This document shows, one piece after another, positions 8,888-16,269 of a DNA stretch of 64,000 nucleotides. The notes below the pieces were generated by a model. That model was not told the DNA's origin. It saw only the letters and a list, made by a program, of their open reading frames with translations, and did not search any database. A program made the translations under genes and the position numbers. Every line of letters starts with the position of its first letter. Positions within the stretch are counted from its first letter, which is position 1. The DNA is from a bacterium (lineage in GTDB: Bacteria > Bacillota > Bacilli > Lactobacillales > Streptococcaceae): assembly GCA_905221375.1 (NCBI GenBank), contig CAJNCY010000002.1:186001-250000 (forward strand), written 5' to 3'.

Positions 8888-10159
8888 ATGCCAGACAATC
8901 TTGCGCTTCGCATGCGCCCTAAAACTATCAACCAGGTCATCGGTCAGGAGCATCTGGTCGGACCTGGAAAAATTATCCGCCGTATGGTGGAAGCCAATCG
9001 CCTGTCCTCCATGATTCTCTACGGACCTCCAGGAATCGGCAAGACCAGTATTGCCTCTGCCATCGCAGGGACGACCAAGTATGCCTTTCGAACCTTCAAT
9101 GCGACAGTTGATAGTAAAAAGCGACTGCAAGAAATTGCGGAAGAGGCTAAATTCTCTGGTGGTCTCGTCCTATTACTAGACGAGATTCATAGACTAGATA
9201 AAACCAAGCAAGACTTTCTCCTTCCTCTCTTGGAAAGTGGTCTGGTCATCATGATTGGGGCTACGACTGAAAATCCTTTCTTTTCTGTCACTCCTGCCAT
9301 TCGCAGTCGCGTTCAGATTTTTGAGTTGGAACCTCTGTCCAATCAAGACGTCAAGGAGGCTCTTCAGATAGCTCTAAGTAACCCTGAGCGTGGTTTTGAT
9401 TTTCCAGTGGAACTAGATGAGGATGCGCTAGATTTCATTGCGACCTCTACAAATGGAGACCTGCGTTCTGCCTTCAACTCACTAGACTTGGCTGTTCTCT
9501 CTACCTCTGAGAATGACAAGGGCATCCGCCATATCACGCTTGACATCATGGAAAACAGCCTCCAGCGGAGCTACATTACCATGGATAAGGATGGGGATGG
9601 TCACTACGATGTCCTATCAGCTCTGCAAAAGTCCATTCGTGGCTCGGATGTGGATGCCAGCCTCCATTATGCTGCCCGCTTGATTGAGGCTGGTGACTTG
9701 CCTAGTCTCGCGCGTCGCTTGACCGTTATCGCCTATGAAGATATCGGTTTGGCCAATCCTGAAGCCCAGATTCACACCGTGACTGCTCTGGATGCTGCAC
9801 AGAAGATTGGTTTTCCCGAAGCTCGCATTCTCATTGCTAATGTTGTAATTGATTTGGCCCTTTCTCCAAAATCCAACTCGGCCTATGTGGCTATGGATAA
9901 GGCCCTTGCCGACCTCAAAACATCAGGTCACTTGCCTATTCCGCGCCACCTGCGTGATGGTCACTACAGTGGAAGCAAGGAGCTAGGGAATGCCCAAGAC
10001 TATCTCTATCCACACAACTATCCTGGAAATTGGGTCAAGCAAGACTATCTGCCAGAAAAAATTCGCAATCATCACTATTTCCAAGCAGAAGATACTGGTA
10101 AATATGAACGGGCTTTGGCTCAAAGAAAGGAAACTATCGACCGTTTGCGAAAAATCTGA
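8888..10159 (+). CDS. rarA: Replication-associated recombination protein A
   Basis: A 423-residue AAA+ ATPase of the RarA/MgsA family related to clamp loaders. Walker A is GPPGIGKTS (about residue 45) and Walker B is LLLDEIHR (about 97), with ATTENPFF sensor 1 and a C-terminal tetramerisation region (YPHNYPGNWVKQDYLP). It acts at stalled replication forks. The start is the ATG at 8888, just after AGAAAGGA. Its 3' neighbour is a probable 6S RNA gene, an arrangement also known from Bacillus (bsrA near yrvN). Confidence 0.95.
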   Translation: MPDNLALRMRPKTINQVIGQEHLVGPGKIIRRMVEANRLSSMILYGPPGIGKTSIASAIAGTTKYAFRTFNATVDSKKRLQEIAEEAKFSGGLVLLLDEIHRLDKTKQDFLLPLLESGLVIMIGATTENPFFSVTPAIRSRVQIFELEPLSNQDVKEALQIALSNPERGFDFPVELDEDALDFIATSTNGDLRSAFNSLDLAVLSTSENDKGIRHITLDIMENSLQRSYITMDKDGDGHYDVLSALQKSIRGSDVDASLHYAARLIEAGDLPSLARRLTVIAYEDIGLANPEAQIHTVTALDAAQKIGFPEARILIANVVIDLALSPKSNSAYVAMDKALADLKTSGHLPIPRHLRDGHYSGSKELGNAQDYLYPHNYPGNWVKQDYLPEKIRNHHYFQAEDTGKYERALAQRKETIDRLRKI

Positions 10160-10230
10160 AATCCTTTTCAAAAAATTGCATTTTCCTCTTGATTTTTTTT
10201 GAAAAAGTGGTATCATATAAACATAGAAAC

Positions 10231-10419
10231 GCTGTGGTGTACGACTTCACACTTAAGTGTTGACCGACTATTTTTTGTATTATTAGGGAAACAAAAGTCT
10301 TCTAACAGCATGTAGGCCGTCTCACACGGAAACAGCTTCAGTTAGAGCGAGTTGCCCACCTGCTTAATTGCGCGGGTTCAATACAAACCGTGAAGTTTCG
10401 GCACCAATACAGCTTTTTT
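10231..10419 (+). ncRNA. ssrS: Probable 6S RNA
   Basis: About 190 nt of gene-free sequence ends in a T-run. The first bases GCTGT-GGTG pair with CACC-ACAGC at the 3' end. Inside that, ACTTCAC pairs with GTGAAGT and GTATT with AATAC, so the whole segment closes into one long interrupted rod with a large central bubble, the 6S plan. A promoter-like TTGATT and TATCAT precede it. Length, fold and position beside rarA and a tRNA agree with Firmicute 6S RNAs, which bind the sigma-70-type holoenzyme. No covariance search was possible. Confidence 0.65.
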
Positions 10420-10423
10420 CTTC

Positions 10424-10496
10424 GCCTCCTTAGCTCAGCTGGCAGAGCAGCGGACTCTTAATCCGTGGGTCACAGGTTCGATCCCTGTAGGGGGCA
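10424..10496 (+). tRNA. tRNA-Lys (anticodon CTT)
   Basis: A 73-nt cloverleaf. The acceptor arm is GCCTCCT paired with AGGGGGC, the D-arm is TAGCTCAGCTGGCAGAGC, the anticodon loop is CTCTTAA (anticodon CTT), and the T-loop is GGTTCGATCC. CCA is not encoded. The 3' end and trailing terminator are repeated at 12877 and 18834, so this is the attachment gene of the adjacent insertions. Confidence 0.97.
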
Positions 10497-10541
10497 TCTA
10501 ATACAACAGGAAAAGCCTTGGTTTCAAGGCTTTTTTGTTTT
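10485..10541 (+). repeat. tRNA-Lys 3' end/terminator, copy 1 (attachment-site-like)
   Basis: Covers the last bases of the tRNA, the spacer CATCTAATACAACAGG, and the hairpin AAAGCCTTGGTTTCAAGGCTTTTTT. The terminator ends tRNA transcription. The same order of elements recurs at 12877-12929 and 18834-18880 with a few changes. Confidence 0.75.
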
Positions 10542-10576
10542 TCTGTCCTACTTTTGGTCAACCAATGGATACTCAC

Positions 10577-10705
10577 TTAAAAGGTTTCGAATAATCGGAT
10601 ATTCTTTTTCTTCTCCTTCAAAAGATGACCATATGTTTCTGTTACCTGTTTTATATTTTTGTGACCCATTACATGAGCAAGCAACATACAGAGCAAGTTG
10701 GTCAT
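10577..10705 (-). pseudogene. Tyrosine-type phage integrase, C-terminal remnant
   Basis: Read on the minus strand, about 40 codons give LLAHVMGHKNIKQVTETYGH followed by LLKEKKKN and a stop at 10577. GHKNIKQVTETYGHL is the box II end of phage-type tyrosine recombinases, with the nucleophile in TYGHL. Upstream the frame is closed by a stop at 10706-10708 and the catalytic Arg/His region is absent. Its place next to the tRNA-Lys 3' end is where a site-specific integrase gene would lie. Confidence 0.7.
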
Positions 10706-10742
10706 CTAGGATTTATTTTCTCAAAAAACTTTGAAATTAAGC

Positions 10743-10771
10743 TTGACATGGAACGCGTTCCATGGTTTATA
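10743..10771 (+). promoter_or_regulatory. Promoter with embedded LacI-type operator
   Basis: A -35 box TTGACA (10743-10748) and -10 box TTTATA (10766-10771) are 17 bases apart. The perfect palindrome TGGAACGCGTTCCA fills 10749-10762 between them. This is the symmetry of a LacI/GalR-family site, so binding would block the polymerase. The LacI-family gene at 11622 is the likely repressor, making the unit autoregulated. Confidence 0.75.
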
Positions 10772-10801
10772 CTGTTTTCAAAAGAAAGAGAGGTAAATAT
10801 T

Positions 10802-11611
10802 ATGAACATCAAACGTATTTTTTGTGACATGGATGGTACATTATTAAATAGTAAAGGACAGGTCAGTGATAATAACGCAGCCTTGATCCGTGAAGCAGGT
10901 ATTCCTATAACTTTAGTATCTGCTAGAGCACCAATGGAAATGAAGGATGCCATCGATGCTCTTCAACTGAAAGGAATTCAAGTAGCTTTTAACGGAGGAT
11001 TAATTTATACAATAGGAAATCATCATCAAGTTCAACCTATTCATGTACAAACTATTAAAAACAAAACAGTAAAACAATTGTTGAGAGGAATACGCCAGCA
11101 TTTTCCAAAAGTTAGTTTATCTTATTACGATATGAATAACTGGTATTGTGATAAAATAGATGTAGGAATCCTGTACGAACAGAGTTTAACTCGTCAAGAT
11201 CCAACACTTATTGAGACTGAAGAACAGTTTTTAGAAGGCCGGGCAAATACTTTTAAAATTATGATGATTTCTTTTGATGAGGAAATGATTCGAGAATTAG
11301 AGAAGTATCTTCAAAGTTTATACTTACCCCAAATTACGATTCAACGTTCAGGTAAAGCCTATCTTGAAATTACACATCTCTTAGCCAAAAAATCTAAGGG
11401 AATTGCTCATGTCCTTCGAAAAGAGCAGTTAGCTAAAGAAGAAACAGCTGCATTTGGTGACGGACATAATGATTTGCCTATGCTTGAAATGGTTGGTTAC
11501 CCTATTGTAATGGATAATGCCTTTGATGACATCAAAGAGATAGCTTATAAAATAACGAAATCTAATGACGAAGACGGGGTAGGATATGGGATTCATGAAT
11601 TTTTAAAGTAG
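10802..11611 (+). CDS. Cof-type HAD phosphatase
   Basis: A 269-residue HAD-superfamily hydrolase of the Cof subfamily. Motif I is FCDMDGTLLN at the N-terminus, motif III K precedes SKGIAHVL, and motif IV is GDGHNDLPMLEM near residue 220. Such enzymes dephosphorylate sugar phosphates, FMN or pyridoxal phosphate. I took the ATG at 10802 with AGAGAGGT upstream; an in-frame extension to 10625 would cross the promoter and integrase debris. It is cotranscribed with the LacI regulator 10 bases downstream, and a sugar-phosphate substrate is a reasonable guess. It lies between two attachment-like repeats. Confidence 0.88.
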   Translation: MNIKRIFCDMDGTLLNSKGQVSDNNAALIREAGIPITLVSARAPMEMKDAIDALQLKGIQVAFNGGLIYTIGNHHQVQPIHVQTIKNKTVKQLLRGIRQHFPKVSLSYYDMNNWYCDKIDVGILYEQSLTRQDPTLIETEEQFLEGRANTFKIMMISFDEEMIRELEKYLQSLYLPQITIQRSGKAYLEITHLLAKKSKGIAHVLRKEQLAKEETAAFGDGHNDLPMLEMVGYPIVMDNAFDDIKEIAYKITKSNDEDGVGYGIHEFLK

Positions 11612-11621
11612 GAGCCCAATA

Positions 11622-12575
11622 ATGACAAGTATTAGTGATATAGCTAAAAAAGCAGGTGTGGCTAAATCAACAGTTTCTCGTGTTATCAATCACCATCCAT
11701 ATGTTTCTGATGAAACACGACAAAAAGTTATGGATCTTATCGCTGAATTGGATTATATGCCTAATCAGCTGGCTCGGGATTTAAGTCGAGGAAAAACACA
11801 AAAAATAGGTGTCGTCATCCCACATACACGCCACCCTTATTTTACACAATTAATAAATGGCCTCCTAGATGCTGCTAAAGCTAGCGACTATCAACTTGTC
11901 ATGATGCCTTCAGATTACAATCAAGAATTAGAACTCTCCTATCTGAAGCAACTCAAAATGGAAGCTATTGATGCTCTAATCTTCACTTCAAGAGCAATTA
12001 GTCTTGAGATTATTGAAACTTATGCAAAATATGGACGAATAGTCGTTTGTGAAAAATTGCAGGAATCTTATCACTTGTCCTCTGCTTACCTTGACCGCTA
12101 CTCTTCATTTGTAGATGCTTTTTCTGCCATGAAAGCACGAGGGCTGAAACAGTTAGTATTGTTATTTTCCAGAAACAATGAATCATCGGCCACATATCAA
12201 TCAGCACTATTAGCTTATCACCATGTTTATGGGCAACAATCGACTCCACATGCAGTATTTGGAAATATTCATGATTTTAATGATGGCTTGAACCTATCTT
12301 ATCAATTGATAAACGATGCTCGTATTGACGGTATTTTAGCTACAAGCGATGAAGTTGCTGCGGGGCTTATAAAAGGATACGAAGAAAGTGGGAAAACACA
12401 TCCCTATATGATTGGGCAGGAACATTTATTAGTTGGACAACTGTTGAAACTCCCAACCATAGACCATAAATCCTATTCTTTAGGAAAATTAGCTTTTAAA
12501 CAAGCTTTAGCTGAAACAATTAGTCAAGAAGTTTTGATTTCAGAGTTTTTAGTTCAAGATAATTATACTCAATGA
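11622..12575 (+). CDS. LacI family transcriptional regulator
   Basis: A 317-residue LacI/GalR regulator. The N-terminal HTH is SISDIAKKAGVAKSTVSRVI, the hinge is YMPNQLARDLSRGKT, and a periplasmic-binding-protein-like effector domain follows. AGGAG lies just before the ATG at 11622. It probably represses its own operon through the palindrome at 10749-10762. The last codons and TGA stop (12565-12575) are supplied by a BOX repeat, so the natural C-terminus may have been altered. Confidence 0.9.
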   Translation: MTSISDIAKKAGVAKSTVSRVINHHPYVSDETRQKVMDLIAELDYMPNQLARDLSRGKTQKIGVVIPHTRHPYFTQLINGLLDAAKASDYQLVMMPSDYNQELELSYLKQLKMEAIDALIFTSRAISLEIIETYAKYGRIVVCEKLQESYHLSSAYLDRYSSFVDAFSAMKARGLKQLVLLFSRNNESSATYQSALLAYHHVYGQQSTPHAVFGNIHDFNDGLNLSYQLINDARIDGILATSDEVAAGLIKGYEESGKTHPYMIGQEHLLVGQLLKLPTIDHKSYSLGKLAFKQALAETISQEVLISEFLVQDNYTQ

Positions 12576-12668
12576 AAATCAAAGAGCAAACTAGGAAACT
12601 AGCCGCAGGCTGTACTTGAGTACGACAAGGCGACGTTGATGCGGTTTGAAGAGATTTTCGAAGAAGTA
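12565..12668 (+). repeat. BOX element (A and C modules, no B)
   Basis: Starts ACTCAATGAAAATCAAAGAG (boxC end), continues with GCCGCAGGCTGTACTTGAG and ACGACAAGGCGACGTTGATG (boxA end), and stops at TTTTCGAAGAAGTA. The two ends form a long stem typical of pneumococcal BOX repeats. The central boxB repeats are missing. It overlaps the 3' end of the LacI-family gene. Confidence 0.9.
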
Positions 12669-12686
12669 GCAGTTGCTAAAAGTAGT

Positions 12687-12721
12687 AAAAGTTTCCAATT
12701 CATATAGTTGGAAACTTTTTT
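12687..12721 (+). terminator. Rho-independent terminator after the HAD-LacI unit
   Basis: AAAAGTTTCCAA (12687-12698) pairs with TTGGAAACTTTT followed by further T's (12708-12721). Confidence 0.85.
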
Positions 12722-12876
12722 AGTTCATGTTTCAGAGTCTTAAACAGTTGTTACTTGCCCCACTTTTGCCCCATTTTGAAATAATTATATTAAAAATCAC
12801 TTCAAGTATCTTCCGAAAATCACTTATATTTCAACTTTTTTGATTATTTTCAAGATGAAAATTCCTCCAAAATTCA
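12722..12876. other. Gene-free spacer before attachment-like repeat 2
   Basis: An AT-rich spacer of about 155 bp without a credible reading frame. On the minus strand the bases near 12755-12775 could encode a short MGQKWGK-like tail resembling some phage integrase ends, but a stop codon lies a few codons upstream. I see no other signal. Confidence 0.4.
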
Positions 12877-12929
12877 TGTAGGGGACATCTAAATACAACA
12901 GGAAAAACCTTGATTTCAAGGCTTTTTTA
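12877..12929 (+). repeat. tRNA-Lys 3' trailer, copy 2 (attachment-site-like)
   Basis: TGTAGGGGACATCTAAATAC, then AACAGGAAAAACCTTGATTTC and AAGGCTTTTTTA, match the tRNA-Lys 3' end, spacer and terminator at 10487-10541 with only scattered changes, although no tRNA body precedes it. It separates the HAD-LacI block from the sus block. Confidence 0.8.
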
Positions 12930-13032
12930 CTTAAATAAAATTTTTTTCAAATTCTTTAGAAAACTAGCTTAAATCATAATCCAACACCAATTTTACAAAT
13001 GCAATAAACTAAACTTATATACCCAAAAAAAC

Positions 13033-13073
13033 AAAAAGTTCTCTTTCCACTGTTTTAGAAAGAGAACTTTTTC
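13033..13073 (-). terminator. Terminator of the sus operon
   Basis: AAAAAGTTCTCTTTC and GAAAGAGAACTTTTT form a perfect 15-bp stem with a ten-base loop, just downstream of the susH stop codon; it works in either direction. Confidence 0.88.
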
Positions 13074-13095
13074 TTTAGGAGAAATAACTTAATTT

Positions 13096-14415
13096 TTAAT
13101 CTAAACGTGATAACTCAGCTGGCACTGTTAAGTAATAAGTTGCAGTCAAGCTTGCTTCACCTTGATTGACAAAAATCTCGATGGAATTTTTATCTAGAAT
13201 AACTTCCAATTCTTTAGCTTCAATATCTACATATCTTCGACTAGTATCCTGTTCTTCTTCACCAAGAATCTTTTGGGCAAGATGGCTACGATCAATGTAA
13301 ACTTGCTGCTCTTTACTATCATAACCAAATTCAAGATAATCTGTATCATTCCCTAAGTGATAATGACAATCTTCATCTATTTGGATTTGATATTGGTCTT
13401 TTTTAATAGGGAATTGTCTTAGTTTACCATCTTCTAATCGAAGGATTCTAGGCACAGTCATGACACCAGCCCACTTATGATCTCGGTCATGACTAGGAAG
13501 TGTACGTCCCCACGTCTGCATCCAAGCAATCATGATACGACGATTTTGGTCATCTAATAATGTCTGTGGGGCATAGAAGTCCTGACCATGGTCAATCTCT
13601 TCAACTGTATCTGCAATAAAACGTTTTTCTTCCCAATCTACCTTACCCGTGAACAAAACTGAAGAATTGATGTTGTGATAAGATGCTCCCTCACGCTGAT
13701 AACGCATGGGCGAAATGATGAGGCAGTCCTTCCCATCTAACTCAAAGTAGTCTGGGCATTCCCACATAAATCCTTGGTGCTTCTCACCTTTTAAAAAGAT
13801 AGATTCGAACTGCCATTCTACTAGGTTATCGGACCCTAGTAGAACGATACAGCCCACATTATCTTTGTGTTTTGCCGCAACCACAGAGTAATAGTGTCCA
13901 TTCTTTTCAAAAATTTTTGGATCACGGAAATCAGAGGCAATTAATTCGTCTGGCAAGTCTGCTCCTGTAACAACTGGATTTTGTTCAATCTTTTCGAAAT
14001 GAATCCCATCATCCGAATAAGCCATATTCTGAACTTGTCGAATACCTGTTTCCTCTTCGATATGTCCAGTGTACATGAGCCAGAGGCGATCATCCTTGAC
14101 AATGGCAGAACCTGAGAAGCAGCCATTTCGATCATAATCTTGATCTGGAGCAAGTGCAACTGGTAAGTGCTCCCAATTCAATAAATCTTTACTTTTAGCA
14201 TGTCCCCAGTGCATAGGACCCCAAACACTATCATATGGATAGAATTGATAAAAAAGATGGTATTCTCCACGAAAATAGACAAATCCATTTGGATCATTAA
14301 TCCAACCAATCTCAGCTGAAAAATGTTCTTCTGGCTTATATTGAGTATTAACTAGATGTTTATTTTCTGCTATAAAACGATTGGCTCTTTCTACTGTAAA
14401 TGTTTTATTTATCAT
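13096..14415 (-). CDS. susH: GH32 sucrose/sucrose-6-phosphate hydrolase
   Basis: A 439-residue glycoside hydrolase family 32 enzyme. The nucleophile motif is GWINDPNGF (about residue 36), with FRDPKIF and the acid/base motif ECPDYF near 220. It splits sucrose, sucrose-phosphate or related fructosides. There is no signal peptide, so it is intracellular. I chose MINKTFTV at 14415 because AGGAT then sits at normal distance; the two-codon longer start overlaps that site. As the last gene of an ABC importer operon it most likely cleaves unphosphorylated imported sugar. The symbol follows the pneumococcal sus locus as I recall it. Confidence 0.9.
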   Translation of the reverse strand: MINKTFTVERANRFIAENKHLVNTQYKPEEHFSAEIGWINDPNGFVYFRGEYHLFYQFYPYDSVWGPMHWGHAKSKDLLNWEHLPVALAPDQDYDRNGCFSGSAIVKDDRLWLMYTGHIEEETGIRQVQNMAYSDDGIHFEKIEQNPVVTGADLPDELIASDFRDPKIFEKNGHYYSVVAAKHKDNVGCIVLLGSDNLVEWQFESIFLKGEKHQGFMWECPDYFELDGKDCLIISPMRYQREGASYHNINSSVLFTGKVDWEEKRFIADTVEEIDHGQDFYAPQTLLDDQNRRIMIAWMQTWGRTLPSHDRDHKWAGVMTVPRILRLEDGKLRQFPIKKDQYQIQIDEDCHYHLGNDTDYLEFGYDSKEQQVYIDRSHLAQKILGEEEQDTSRRYVDIEAKELEVILDKNSIEIFVNQGEASLTATYYLTVPAELSRLD

Positions 14416-14424
14416 AAGCATATC

Positions 14425-15270
14425 CTATTTTATTCCAGTTCCGGAACCACCCAGACCTTGAACAATATATTTCTGAGCGACTACATAGACCAAAATCAAC
14501 GGAATCGTTGAAATAGTTAATACAGCCATTACCTGATTGATATAAACTGGTTGAGTTGTATTAATAGTTGTAATTGCAACCTGCATTGAAAATTTAGAAG
14601 AATCTGTCAAAACCATCAATGGCCAAATATAATCATTCCAACTTGAAATAAATGATAAAACACCAACTGTAGCAACTGCAGGTTTAGACATTGGAAGCAT
14701 AATTCTAAAGAAAATTCTAACGATACTTGCTCCATCCATCTTTGCAGACTCAAGAATTTCTTCCGGAATTGCAATAAAGAAATTCCTAAATAAGTAAATA
14801 TTAAATACACTCGCCAATCCTGGAATAATAACCGCAAGACGATTATTGACCAAACCTAAGGAATTGATAATGGTAAATTGTGGAATTAACACAGTTTCTA
14901 CTGGAATAATAAGTAAAGCAAGTAAGAAACCAAATAAAATTTTCTTACCTGAAAAATTGACTTTTGCAAAAGCGAAACCAGCCAGTGCATTGACAATAAT
15001 AGAACCAATAGCAAACGTTCCAGCATAAAAAATGCTGTTCCCTAGATAGGTAAAAATACTAAATCGCTCAAATACTTCCTGATAAGGTTTAAACCAATCA
15101 GCAGGATTTAAACTTGGTAAGAAGGCTTGCCAACTAGTCAAATTTTTATAAACATCCGCTTCTGGCTTCATAGCTGAAACTACCATCCAAACCATAGGAA
15201 AAAGGAAGAGACCTGCCAATAGGGTTAACAGAATATATTCTAAGATTGTTGTTGGTTTAAATCGTTTCAT
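14425..15270 (-). CDS. susT2: Sugar ABC transporter permease (MalG-type)
   Basis: A 281-residue inner-membrane permease with six predicted helices and the EAA loop ESAKMDGASIVRIFFRIMLP, which docks the ATPase. This is the CUT1 MalG-like partner. I chose MKRFKPTT at 15270, nine bases after AGGAGG; the start three codons earlier abuts that site. The stop of susT1 lies one base before this start. No ATPase gene is in the operon, so a shared ATPase (MsmK-like, elsewhere) must power it, as known for streptococcal CUT1 importers. Confidence 0.9.
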   Translation of the reverse strand: MKRFKPTTILEYILLTLLAGLFLFPMVWMVVSAMKPEADVYKNLTSWQAFLPSLNPADWFKPYQEVFERFSIFTYLGNSIFYAGTFAIGSIIVNALAGFAFAKVNFSGKKILFGFLLALLIIPVETVLIPQFTIINSLGLVNNRLAVIIPGLASVFNIYLFRNFFIAIPEEILESAKMDGASIVRIFFRIMLPMSKPAVATVGVLSFISSWNDYIWPLMVLTDSSKFSMQVAITTINTTQPVYINQVMAVLTISTIPLILVYVVAQKYIVQGLGGSGTGIK

Positions 15271-15271
15271 C

Positions 15272-16174
15272 TTAGTCATCCTCCTTCAGAACGCGACGTT
15301 GTACCAAGCTAATCATACCAATTAACGTTGTAAACACTAAAGCGATTGAGCTAGAATATCCTACAAGACGATCAGTAAAGCCTTGTTGATAAATATAGTA
15401 CACCATAGTAATTGTTGAGTTTAATGGACCACCTTGCGTCATAACCATTGGTTGCACAATCAGTTTAAAGGCAGAAATTAAAGTTGTTAACAATACAAAC
15501 AGGGCTGTTGGTTTTAGTAGGGGCATCGTGATATAACGAAACTGAGCCCATTTTGAGAATCCATCTAATTCAGCAGCTTCATAGACATCTTGTGGAATAT
15601 TCTGCATTCCTCCTAAAAATAAGAGCATCTGATAACCTGCACCCTGCCAAGCAGAAACAAAAACAATTGCATACATAGCTTGTTTGGGACTAGTCAAGAA
15701 AGGTTGAGAAGCAATACCTACCTTATTTAAAATAGCATTTAATAAGCCACTATTTGGATTTAAAAGATAAAGCCAAAGAATAGAAATAACTACCAAGGAC
15801 ATGACAACTGGAGCAAAAAAAGCCACTTTAAAAAACATATTTCCTTTTCGCTTTTTATTGACAATCAAAGCCATTCCTAAGGCCGCTCCCAATTGAACTG
15901 GAATAATCCAAACAACAAATTTCAAAGTATTCAAGAAGCTCTTTAAGAAAATCGGATCTTTTGTTAATCGAATAAAATTTTCAAGTCCAACAAATTTTCT
16001 TTCATCTGGTGTCAACAAATAATAATCTGTAAAAGCGTAATAAATGACCATTCCAACTGGAATTACTAAAAAGATACCTAATAAAATTAAAGCTGGAGCT
16101 AAAAAACTATAACCTAGTATGTTATCCTTTATTTTTTCACGTCTTTTTGTATCCACAACAGTTTCTTTACTCAT
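15272..16174 (-). CDS. susT1: Sugar ABC transporter permease (MalF-type)
   Basis: A 300-residue CUT1 permease with six helices and the EAA loop YEAAELDGFSKWAQFRYITM. It starts MSKETVVDTKRREKIKDN; AGGAG lies six bases before this ATG, while the ATG two codons earlier overlaps it. It forms the membrane channel together with SusT2 for sugar delivered by SusX. The gene order susX-susT1-susT2-susH on one strand is tight. Confidence 0.9.
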   Translation of the reverse strand: MSKETVVDTKRREKIKDNILGYSFLAPALILLGIFLVIPVGMVIYYAFTDYYLLTPDERKFVGLENFIRLTKDPIFLKSFLNTLKFVVWIIPVQLGAALGMALIVNKKRKGNMFFKVAFFAPVVMSLVVISILWLYLLNPNSGLLNAILNKVGIASQPFLTSPKQAMYAIVFVSAWQGAGYQMLLFLGGMQNIPQDVYEAAELDGFSKWAQFRYITMPLLKPTALFVLLTTLISAFKLIVQPMVMTQGGPLNSTITMVYYIYQQGFTDRLVGYSSSIALVFTTLIGMISLVQRRVLKEDD

Positions 16175-16269
16175 ATCCATCTCCTTTAATCATATATATC
16201 AAACTAGGCTATTAACAAGAAAGGGGAAGGTAGTTCCAAACATTTTCCTTCCACCTTCTTTTTTACAGA

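Noticed and set aside
10625..10801. Longer N-terminus for the HAD phosphatase
   Set aside because: It would cross the promoter/operator and the integrase remnant; the family starts at MNIKRIFCDMDGT.
12735..12780. Second integrase tail (MGQKWGK-like) before attachment-like copy 2
   Set aside because: Only a few codons fit and a stop lies just upstream; too short to call.
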